DNA from: Flavobacteriales bacterium UBA979
GTDB lineage: Bacteria > Bacteroidota > Bacteroidia > Flavobacteriales_D > Sanyastnellaceae
Reading direction: 5' to 3'
DNA length: 41,939 bases
Assembly: GCA_002292325.1 (NCBI GenBank)
Contig: DBBR01000041.1
Location: forward strand, 1-41,939
Made by a program: the position numbers and the translations under genes. The notes under the pieces are model-generated. The model was not told where the DNA came from and did no database searches. It saw nothing but the letters and a program-made list of their open reading frames with translations. This document shows positions 23,990-30,837 of this stretch, in pieces; the first letter of the stretch is position 1, and each line of letters starts with the position of its first letter.

Positions 23990-26899
23990 ATGATGACCAC
24001 GGGAATATTGGATGCGCTTATGCGGCTTTTTGCAGTTTTTGCTGCGGGAAGGAGTTCCCGTGAGGCGATGCTGGGTCGTCAGGCAGCGGATCGTTACTTG
24101 TCCGGCCGGCTCTCATTTGAGCTAACCAAAACATATTTAAAGCACTATGATGCTGCGCTCGATGAACTGAATCAACGATCTCCTGCGACCAATGACGAGC
24201 GAATGCTTGCGAAGCGAAGATCTAAGCTGTCTGTTCGCTTGCTGTACCTATGCGATCAAATTCAAAGTGAACTTGGTGCGACTGATCGGATGATCATGTT
24301 CGCACGTTTATCTGAATTAGCAAAGGCGACGGGTACGATAGATGAAGCTGATAGTTTTTTGAACTCGGTGTCCTCGGCTCTGATGTTGAGCGAACAAGAT
24401 GCTTGGAACATCAAGCAATTGGTTAAATGTGACAACATGCAGGATGCTGCTGGAACATGTGTTTTTTCAGTGCCATTTCCACACGATTCTTCATCTCAAG
24501 TCATCGCCTGCAATGTGTCTGCAGATGAATTGTTTTTCATAAAGAATCTGGAAGGAAAAGACTTAAGGCTAAACGGAAATCAAGTGGTCCCTTTGGCGAC
24601 TACTCCGATGGTGCAAGGAAGCGTATTAAAAAACGCATCAGGTCATACATTGTTCTTTAGCGACGTGTTAGCGTTATGCTCAGATTGTGATGGGGATTTG
24701 GGTCAGATTGAATTCAAGGGGGTTGACCTCTCACATTATTTCTCGTATCCCGGTGATCAAGCATTAAGGCCGCTTTCGGTAGATGCCTGCTCCGGAGATT
24801 TAATCGGAATCATGGGAGCAAGCGGTTCCGGAAAGTCGACGTTGCTCAATGTTTTGAATGGCTCACAAAAACCGACGTTTGGTCAGGTTTATTTGAATGG
24901 TTGGTCCGTCTATGATGAAGCGGCCAAAACAAAAGGCAGCATTGGTCATATCGCTCAACAGGATGTTTTGATTAGTGAATTGAGTGTTTTGGAAAACCTC
25001 AAATTCAGCGCTCAATTGAGCCTTGGTAATCTAGCTTCAGAAGTGCTTGATGCTCGAGTGAATTACACATTGAAGCGATTGGGTCTTTGGGATATTCGGG
25101 ACTTGCGGGTTGGTTCAGTCATGGACAAAACCATATCAGGTGGCCAACGGAAGCGATTGAACATCGGATTGGAATTGATTCGGGAGCCTGATGTGCTTTT
25201 TGTGGATGAACCCACGAGCGGATTGTCGAGCAGGGATAGTGAGCACATCATGGACATCTTAAAGGAGTTGACGCTTCGTGGAAAGATCATTTTTGTAGTC
25301 ATTCATCAACCGAGTTCAGATATTTTTAAATTATTCGATCGGATTTTACTCATGGATGTTGGAGGCTACCCAGTCTACCAAGGCAACCCCATGGAGTGTC
25401 TTGGATACCTCAAACAAGTTTCCAATCAGGTAGAGTCGAGAGATAGCGTTTGCCATGAATGCGGAACAATCAATCCGGAAGAAATATTTGAAACGATTGA
25501 ATCCTGCATGGTCGATGAATATGGCCACCTCACGGATAACCGACGAATTTCTCCAATAGAGTGGAACGATTATTACAACATGATTCAACCTCCCATATCT
25601 GAGGAGGGGATTTCTATTGTGGAACTTCCTGAACAAGGAAGCATCCCTTCATGGTGGTCGCAGTTTAAGGTGTTTTGGCAACGGGATTTTACAGCCAAAA
25701 AGAAAAACCGGCAATACGTATGGATGAATCTACTTCAGGCGCCAGGATTGGCGTTGTTGCTCGCTTTGTTCACCCGATTCCAAGGAGGTGGTGAAGGATA
25801 TATATACCGCGAGAGTGAGAACCTGCCCCAGTTCCTTTTCATTTCGGTCATTGTTTCGTTGTTCCTGGGACTGAGTTTCAGTGCCGAAGAGATTTTTCGG
25901 GACCGTCCAACTCTTCGGCGCGAGCGATTCATGCAGTTGGATTGGAATGCCTATTTGGCATCAAAAACAAGCATGATGCTTGGCATAAGTGCACTTCAAA
26001 GTTTATTGTACGCATCGATTGCGGTATGGATATTGAAAATACCCAATGCGTTGGGAATGATGTTTTTGACCTTATTCAGTTTAAGTAGTTTTTCGAATTT
26101 ATTGGGACTGAACCTCTCGTCGGCTATGAAATCGGCGAAGAACATTTACATCATCATTCCGCTTTTGATTATCCCCCAAATCATTTTTGGTGGTGCGATC
26201 ATTCGATTTGACCGATTCAATCCCATTTTCACCCAAGTTGATCGAGTGCCCATCATTGGGAACATGATGGCATCCCGATGGGGTTTTGAGTCGTTAGCGG
26301 TATACCTCACCCGTGAAAACGAATCCGATCGTCCGTTCGTTCGGATTGAGGATAAGTTGGAGCGATCCGCGTGGCGACGGGACTTTTGGTACCAGTCTTA
26401 CCGTGATTTGAAATCAAATGATTTACGTCAGATTGAGTGGGATAAGGCATGCCTTGAGTTAGAAAGTTGGGGCTATTCTTCAAGTAACATGGGCAATGAA
26501 AAAGAACTTCGATCTCAATTTATGCAGGTCTATCGGGATGCCTTTGGTCAGCGCGATTCATTGAGAACGGCTTTGGCTGAAAACGTTGATTTGAAACAGT
26601 TAAAGGATGCCCACCACAACGAAGCGCTCCAAGAGTGGGTCATGCAGACGGACCGCAACAAACGAGTCGTGGTTTCGTCGCGGGGACTGGTTCAAGAAAC
26701 TGCGTTTATTCATCAAATGCCGTTGGGAAGGCAAGCTTGGAACGCACCGTTCTATGCACCCGAAAAACAGATCGGATCGTTTACGTTCAAAACACCAATG
26801 TTCAACATCCTTACGTTGTGGGGAATGTCGTTGGTCTTGTATTTTATCTTGGCGAACCGGTTGCCCGAACGCTGGGGATGGGGCCGAAGGTTGGATTGA
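23990..26899 (+). CDS. TerB-like/ABC transporter fusion (ABCG-type, ATPase then permease)
   Basis: 969 residues. Residues ~80-145 resemble the all-helical TerB/DjlA-like domain; ~165-235 are beta-rich and look like a degenerate FHA-type fold (FFIKNLEGKDLRLNGNQVV). The ABC ATPase follows with Walker A GASGSGKST (276-284), Q-loop QQD (~323), signature SGGQRKRLN (383-391), Walker B VLFVDEP (402-408) and His439. The rest is an ABCG/ABC-2 permease with hydrophobic segments around residues 580-735 and a last one near the C-terminus (LWGMSLVLYFILANRLP). A long soluble loop (~790-920) interrupts the permease. The orientation and single-chain half-transporter design are like eukaryotic ABCG proteins. 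The substrate is unknown. Confidence 0.83.
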   Translation: MMTTGILDALMRLFAVFAAGRSSREAMLGRQAADRYLSGRLSFELTKTYLKHYDAALDELNQRSPATNDERMLAKRRSKLSVRLLYLCDQIQSELGATDRMIMFARLSELAKATGTIDEADSFLNSVSSALMLSEQDAWNIKQLVKCDNMQDAAGTCVFSVPFPHDSSSQVIACNVSADELFFIKNLEGKDLRLNGNQVVPLATTPMVQGSVLKNASGHTLFFSDVLALCSDCDGDLGQIEFKGVDLSHYFSYPGDQALRPLSVDACSGDLIGIMGASGSGKSTLLNVLNGSQKPTFGQVYLNGWSVYDEAAKTKGSIGHIAQQDVLISELSVLENLKFSAQLSLGNLASEVLDARVNYTLKRLGLWDIRDLRVGSVMDKTISGGQRKRLNIGLELIREPDVLFVDEPTSGLSSRDSEHIMDILKELTLRGKIIFVVIHQPSSDIFKLFDRILLMDVGGYPVYQGNPMECLGYLKQVSNQVESRDSVCHECGTINPEEIFETIESCMVDEYGHLTDNRRISPIEWNDYYNMIQPPISEEGISIVELPEQGSIPSWWSQFKVFWQRDFTAKKKNRQYVWMNLLQAPGLALLLALFTRFQGGGEGYIYRESENLPQFLFISVIVSLFLGLSFSAEEIFRDRPTLRRERFMQLDWNAYLASKTSMMLGISALQSLLYASIAVWILKIPNALGMMFLTLFSLSSFSNLLGLNLSSAMKSAKNIYIIIPLLIIPQIIFGGAIIRFDRFNPIFTQVDRVPIIGNMMASRWGFESLAVYLTRENESDRPFVRIEDKLERSAWRRDFWYQSYRDLKSNDLRQIEWDKACLELESWGYSSSNMGNEKELRSQFMQVYRDAFGQRDSLRTALAENVDLKQLKDAHHNEALQEWVMQTDRNKRVVVSSRGLVQETAFIHQMPLGRQAWNAPFYAPEKQIGSFTFKTPMFNILTLWGMSLVLYFILANRLPERWGWGRRLD

Positions 26900-26902
26900 C
26901 CG

Positions 26903-27277
26903 CTATGCGGAAGTTGCAATAAGTCGAAAAGGAATGTCGATGATGGCATCATAATCTTCCCCCGCTTCGAGCATGTCTTCGTCTTCGTCTTCATAGTACC
27001 ACAGGATCGTTGCATCGGCAGGGGACTTTTCAATCCGCTTTAGCAGATCCATGAGGCATTTACTGCTACTCGTATTGAAGTACTCAAGTCGAATTGAAAC
27101 TTCTACCTGTCCGCTATTTTCCGGGGATAAATATTCGTCTATCCAATCCATAAGTGGCCTATAAAACTCAATCGAATTTTCAGGAATCGATCTGCCACTC
27201 AATGCCAAGGACAAAGGAGAATCGATAAATTCTACTTTTGGAGTTTTCGGTGTTCCCTCGAGCTGAAGTAGACTCAT
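26903..27277 (-). CDS. siaC: SiaC-family regulatory phosphoprotein (DUF1987)
   Basis: 124 residues, the family's usual length. The conserved core is present: an N-terminal TPKVEF, then L-x-L-S-G-R-S-I-P-E-N-S-I-E-F-Y, and LEYFNTSSSKCLMDLL, whose Thr69 aligns with the phosphorylated Thr of Pseudomonas SiaC. In that species SiaC is phosphorylated by SiaB, dephosphorylated by SiaA and activates a diguanylate cyclase, SiaD. Here the preceding gene is the SiaB homologue with a 4-bp overlap; no SiaA or SiaD gene is nearby. The last codons face the ABC transporter gene with a 3-bp gap. Confidence 0.85.
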   Translation of the reverse strand: MSLLQLEGTPKTPKVEFIDSPLSLALSGRSIPENSIEFYRPLMDWIDEYLSPENSGQVEVSIRLEYFNTSSSKCLMDLLKRIEKSPADATILWYYEDEDEDMLEAGEDYDAIIDIPFRLIATSA

Positions 27278-27840
27278 GCGTATAAAGGTAGATTTACAAT
27301 GAAAGTTGCCATAACATCCGAATTCGACTGTGAGAAACTCAATTCTGCACAGCCTTCTGATTTTCTTAATATTTCATGCAGCCCGACACCGCCTCCTCCG
27401 TGGTCGCTGCGTTCGTTTTGGGAGATTTGGCTCAATCGCTGAGCGCGCAGGGCTTCTGGGTTGAGACGCTTCAATTCATCCCATCTTTCTTGAAGTGGTT
27501 TTTTTGCTTCAGCTTTGATGGGATTGCGCGATTGAATGATCCAATCTTTTGAGCTATTCTCTGGGTTGATGGAAAAAACGATTTTCTCTTGAGGCTTCGC
27601 TGAGTGATGATGCAAATTCTGAAGAAGTTCGATGGATACATGGATGATTCGCTTCTTCTGCAATGTGGAAGCCTTCAACGCATGCAATCGATTTTCCAAC
27701 CATTCAAGAATAAACCGTGAACTGGAATCATGCACCGGACCACACCAATTCAATTCGCATTTCATATTTGCAGTTGCATCTGCTGATACCGGCAGTTGTC
27801 CAGGTAAGCGGGCTGAATCTGATGGGGCTGGGCTGGACAT
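27274..27840 (-). CDS. siaB: SiaB-family protein kinase (DUF6272, GHKL-type)
   Basis: 188 residues. The N-box-like ELLQNLHHHS (~70-79) and the G-box GGGGVGLHEI (~149-158) identify a small GHKL-type ATPase of the SiaB/anti-sigma-factor-like kind. The known partner is SiaC, encoded 4 bp overlapping downstream (ATGA junction), so the pair is co-translated. The ATG at 27840 lies 4 nt behind a TTATTTTG box; an in-frame ATG ~25 codons further in (near MKCELNW) may be the real start, as the first residues look disordered. Confidence 0.82.
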   Translation of the reverse strand: MSSPAPSDSARLPGQLPVSADATANMKCELNWCGPVHDSSSRFILEWLENRLHALKASTLQKKRIIHVSIELLQNLHHHSAKPQEKIVFSINPENSSKDWIIQSRNPIKAEAKKPLQERWDELKRLNPEALRAQRLSQISQNERSDHGGGGVGLHEILRKSEGCAELSFSQSNSDVMATFIVNLPLYA

Positions 27841-27844
27841 GCTT

Positions 27845-27852
27845 CAAAATAA
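27845..27852 (-). promoter_or_regulatory. -7-like box 4 nt before siaB
   Basis: TTATTTTG on the minus strand differs from TAnnTTTG at one fixed position and is followed by AAGC and the ATG at 27840. Confidence 0.4.
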
Positions 27853-27875
27853 CATCAAAGGACCGAATTTCGAAG

Positions 27876-27883
27876 TAGGTTTG
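27876..27883 (+). promoter_or_regulatory. -7-type box for the methyltransferase-ZIP operon
   Basis: TAGGTTTG, a perfect TAnnTTTG match, ends 10 nt before the ATG at 27894. It is divergent from and only 23 nt away from the siaB box. Confidence 0.5.
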
Positions 27884-27893
27884 CAGAATAGTA

Positions 27894-28670
27894 ATGATGA
27901 TTGATTTGTGGAAAAGCGACTCGGATTGGTTTAGGCATTGGTTTAACACCGATGCGTATCATTCTCTTTATCAAAAGCGAGACAACCAGGAGGCTGAGAA
28001 GTTTGTTGAACGGATCTCCAACGTCATTTTATCGGAACCCAATCAGTGTATTCTGGACCTGGGTTGTGGAATTGGCCGGCATGCTGCTCACTTAGCCAAA
28101 ATGGGCCATGATGTAAAAGGAATGGATTTGAGTGAAAACAGCATTCGAACGGCTCGGCTAAATAATGACAATAAAGAACGACTTCATTTTGAAGTGGGGG
28201 ATATGCGCACTTTGCAACGTTTATTCAACGAAAATGAGTTTACCGCGGTCGTTTCCATGTTCACGAGTATGGGGTATTTCGAAAAGGACCAGGATGTGGA
28301 GGATACATTCCAGGGCATTGATCATGTGCTGGGTGAAAAGGGGATTTTCGTGTTGGACTTTCTGAATGTACCATGGGTTGAAAGTAAATTGGTTGCAGAA
28401 GAAAAAATTGAGCGGGAGGATTATTCATTTTTGGTTCATCGCAGAATTGCTGGCGGTTGGATCGAAAAGTCCGTTCAATATGTTGATTCAGAGGGGCGGC
28501 TTCAGCATTTCGTTGAGCGCGTTCGTGCGTGGGACTTTGAGGATTGGGAACGCCATTTCAAATCCTTGGGTTGGCAAACAATTCATCGTTTTGGAGATTA
28601 TGCGTTGAAGCCTTTGACCATGAATAGTCCTCGGTGTATACTTGTCGCTCAGAAAAAAACATGTGGTTAG
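27894..28670 (+). CDS. Class I SAM-dependent methyltransferase
   Basis: 258 residues. Motif I ILDLGCGIGRHAAHLA (~53-68) with acidic MDLSENSI after it is the SAM-binding Rossmann signature; the FTSMGYFEKDQDVEDTFQGIDHVLGEKGIFVLDF segment matches small-molecule methyltransferases of this class. The substrate cannot be read from sequence. Two successive ATG codons (27894, 27897) are possible starts. Its last 10 bp overlap the ZIP transporter gene, so they are translationally coupled. Confidence 0.9.
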   Translation: MMIDLWKSDSDWFRHWFNTDAYHSLYQKRDNQEAEKFVERISNVILSEPNQCILDLGCGIGRHAAHLAKMGHDVKGMDLSENSIRTARLNNDNKERLHFEVGDMRTLQRLFNENEFTAVVSMFTSMGYFEKDQDVEDTFQGIDHVLGEKGIFVLDFLNVPWVESKLVAEEKIEREDYSFLVHRRIAGGWIEKSVQYVDSEGRLQHFVERVRAWDFEDWERHFKSLGWQTIHRFGDYALKPLTMNSPRCILVAQKKTCG

Positions 28671-29449
28671 CTGCTCTAATTTTAATGTCCATTGCCCTTG
28701 CGGGCGCAGCGGCATACGACCGATTCGGTAAGTATCTGCAAAATCACCTCAGCATCATTTTAGCTTTTGGTGGTGCATTTCTCATTGGAATCATATTCAA
28801 TCACCTGGTGCCGGAGACGTATGCGATGGATCCTAAAGTAGGGTGGATTGTAGTGCTAGGATTTTTGCTTCAAGGATTTTTAGAGTACGGATCACAGGGC
28901 ATTGAACACGGCCATGTCCATGCACATGCGCCGCAAAGCCAATCCAAAATGCCTTGGGCGATGTTTTTCAGTTTATGCCTTCATGCGTTTATTGAGTCGA
29001 TGCCTTTGCATTCTGAATCAGCAGGTGGTGGTCATGGTCACGATCACTCGCATGCACATGAGCACGCAGGGCACATTCACTTACATGCGATTGAGGGTGT
29101 CGATTTAGCGCTTCTTTTGGGATTGATATTGCATAAGTTCCCGGTGGCATTGGTACTCATGGGCCTTCTGGATGCATTGGGTATTTCTAGAAGAAAACGC
29201 TGGGGTGCTTTGGTCGTCTTCGGCCTGATGCCTTTGCTGGGCATGATGGCTTACAACGGCATGATGAGTATGGGTGGCCTTTGGGCAAGTCAGCTCCCCG
29301 TATGGGCTGGAGGCATTTTGATTGGAATCCTGCTCCACATCAGCACGACGATTTTGTTCGAAGCAAGCGATGGCCACCGTTTCAACCGAAATAAACTTTT
29401 GGCGACCGTAGCAGGATTAATTCTGGCAGTCCTCACTTCGGGTATTTAA
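28661..29449 (+). CDS. ZIP-family divalent metal transporter
   Basis: 262 residues with about eight hydrophobic segments. The first helix starts at the ATG (MWLAALILMSIALAGAAAY). A His-rich cytoplasmic-type loop (GHGHDHSHAHEHAGHIHLH, ~131-150) lies between helices, and metal-binding HAFIESMPLH and LGLILHKFPVALVL fit the ZIP helices IV and V, where conserved His and Glu/Pro coordinate Zn2+ or Fe2+. It imports divalent metals across the inner membrane. The start overlaps the methyltransferase gene by 10 bp; an upstream in-frame start would extend into that gene and is rejected. Confidence 0.9.
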   Translation: MWLAALILMSIALAGAAAYDRFGKYLQNHLSIILAFGGAFLIGIIFNHLVPETYAMDPKVGWIVVLGFLLQGFLEYGSQGIEHGHVHAHAPQSQSKMPWAMFFSLCLHAFIESMPLHSESAGGGHGHDHSHAHEHAGHIHLHAIEGVDLALLLGLILHKFPVALVLMGLLDALGISRRKRWGALVVFGLMPLLGMMAYNGMMSMGGLWASQLPVWAGGILIGILLHISTTILFEASDGHRFNRNKLLATVAGLILAVLTSGI

Positions 29450-29508
29450 TCGATAAAACGAAACTTTTCTTAGACAAATGCGTAAATAGGAGTCACTTAA
29501 CCACTCCC

Positions 29509-29610
29509 ATGAAACACTATCGCATCCACATTGACATCGATAAGTTTGAACAAATCTATATGCACCGACATCGGTTTGAAGTCAATCTCTTTGAATACTG
29601 CCTCAATTGA
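29509..29610 (+). CDS. 33-aa small protein with its own terminator
   Basis: A short reading frame from ATG 29509 to TGA 29610 encodes 33 residues (MKHYRIHIDIDKFEQIYMHR then HRFEVNLFEYCLN), rich in His, Tyr and Phe and alternating polar/hydrophobic, which could form a beta-hairpin. Its stop codon begins the loop of an ideal terminator (29601-29628). It lies in the 177-bp gap between the ZIP gene and the opposing HMG-CoA lyase. No family is known to me and no consensus promoter box was seen, so it may be the tail of the ZIP transcript, an sRNA or a real microprotein. Confidence 0.45.
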   Translation: MKHYRIHIDIDKFEQIYMHRHRFEVNLFEYCLN

Positions 29611-29628
29611 AAAATTGGGGCTTTTTTT
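29601..29628 (+). terminator. Intrinsic terminator after the 33-aa ORF
   Basis: CCTCAATT pairs with AATTGGGG (one G-U pair) around a GAAA tetraloop, followed by C and seven T. It can end the methyltransferase-ZIP transcript. Confidence 0.85.
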
Positions 29629-30496
29629 ATCCTTCTTGAAATAAATCTACAGCGAGGCTATGTGCGTGGTTCCATGCTCGTTGATCAAACTCCAATGGAG
29701 CCAGATCGTTGATGCAGGCATAGAGTGATTCCGTTGGGATGTTACCAACCAATTTTTCTTGGGCCATTGGACATCCACCGATTCCCCTCATTGCCGAATC
29801 AAACCTCCGGCATCCGGCGTCCCATGTTGCTTTTATTTTCGCATCAACTTCCCAAGGCGCTGCATGCAGGTGGGCTCCAAGCTGCGATGAGCTGGATGCA
29901 TCGAGTGCCTTGCGAAAACTCGAATTCAGCAATTCAGGCGTCGCGTTACCTACAGTGTCACTTAAGGCAATTACATCCGGGGCTATACGGCGCTCCAATT
30001 CACCGATTTGATCAATCAGCAGGGACTCGCTCCAATCATCTCCATAGGGATTTCCAAAACCCATGCTGAGGTAAACGACCAATTCTATGCCAGTTGATGC
30101 GAGTAATTCCTTGATGTTGGATAATCGCGTCCAAGCAGCCTTGCTATCGGCTCCCGTATTTCGGATTTGAAAGGTTTCTGAAATGCTCAGGGGAAAACCG
30201 ACCACACGAACTCCATGCGCTGCTCTGGCATCTTTGGCACCGCGTTCATTGGCAACAATGACCAAAGGTTTGGTAGGTCCATCTAATTTCCCTTCATCGG
30301 CCAACTTATTGAAGACGGCCCGGGTATCGGCCATTTGGGGCACCGCTTTGTGGGATACAAAGCTTCCCATATCCAACGAGTTAAAGCCTACATCCAGCAA
30401 TGTCCTATAATAAGCCAGCTTATCCTTGGTCGATACGGGGTGGGGCCAGCCTTGGATAGCATCTCTTGGGCATTCGATGACTTCAACAGGTGACAT
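29627..30496 (-). CDS. Hydroxymethylglutaryl-CoA lyase
   Basis: 289 residues. The start VEVIECPRDAIQG holds the Arg-Asp pair that binds metal and substrate, in the Bacteroidota form of the motif; SMGFGNPYGD, ALSDTVGNATPE, LGAHLHAAP (metal His pair) and RFDSAMRGIGGCPMAQ (catalytic Cys) follow in family order. It cleaves HMG-CoA to acetyl-CoA and acetoacetate in leucine breakdown, complementing the thiolase elsewhere in the window. The ATG at 30496 follows a TACTTTTG box by 4 nt. The stop overlaps the U-tract of the opposing terminator. Confidence 0.93.
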   Translation of the reverse strand: MSPVEVIECPRDAIQGWPHPVSTKDKLAYYRTLLDVGFNSLDMGSFVSHKAVPQMADTRAVFNKLADEGKLDGPTKPLVIVANERGAKDARAAHGVRVVGFPLSISETFQIRNTGADSKAAWTRLSNIKELLASTGIELVVYLSMGFGNPYGDDWSESLLIDQIGELERRIAPDVIALSDTVGNATPELLNSSFRKALDASSSSQLGAHLHAAPWEVDAKIKATWDAGCRRFDSAMRGIGGCPMAQEKLVGNIPTESLYACINDLAPLEFDQRAWNHAHSLAVDLFQEG

Positions 30497-30500
30497 GTCC

Positions 30501-30508
30501 CAAAAGTA
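30501..30508 (-). promoter_or_regulatory. -7-type box 4 nt before HMG-CoA lyase
   Basis: TACTTTTG on the minus strand, a perfect TAnnTTTG match, is followed by GGAC and the ATG at 30496. No -33 TTTG is seen at the usual distance. Confidence 0.5.
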
Positions 30509-30582
30509 ATGGAAAGGAGGTGAAACATTCTGATGCTGATTCCCGTATGAGACCTACGACTTCACACCTAGTATATATCATA

Positions 30583-30837
30583 ATGGACTTGACAGCTTTC
30601 AACCGATTACCGCTCGACGAAAAGACAAATTATATGTGGGACCATGGCGTATGCCTTGCTCAACGCATCGTCGAAAACCGATACATTCTTTGCATTTTTG
30701 AATTGAATGGATTCTACGTTGAAGCGATTTATAGTCGCCGGAACAACCGTGTAAATGCTATTCTCCCTATCGCTGACTTACCAGAGTGGGATGGATATGT
30801 GGACCAAGTGCTTACCAATTTACTTCATCTGAATTGA
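30583..30837 (+). CDS. Small hypothetical protein (84 aa)
   Basis: 84 residues: an N-terminal helix-like MDLTAFNRLPLDEKTNYMWDHG, then two or three beta-strands (ENRYILCIFELNGFYVEAIYS) and an acidic C-terminus. It resembles a family of ~80-residue cytoplasmic proteins I have seen in Bacteroidota, but I know no name or function for it. The ATG at 30583 fits that pattern; an in-frame ATG at 30547 is possible. It is divergent from HMG-CoA lyase, overlaps the end of comEC by 26 bp and is followed by a strong terminator inside comEC. Confidence 0.65.
   Translation: MDLTAFNRLPLDEKTNYMWDHGVCLAQRIVENRYILCIFELNGFYVEAIYSRRNNRVNAILPIADLPEWDGYVDQVLTNLLHLN

Noticed and set aside
26880..26925. Short CCGC/GCGG hairpin between the ABC transporter and siaC
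   Set aside because: Only 4 bp of stem and no U-tract; not a credible terminator.
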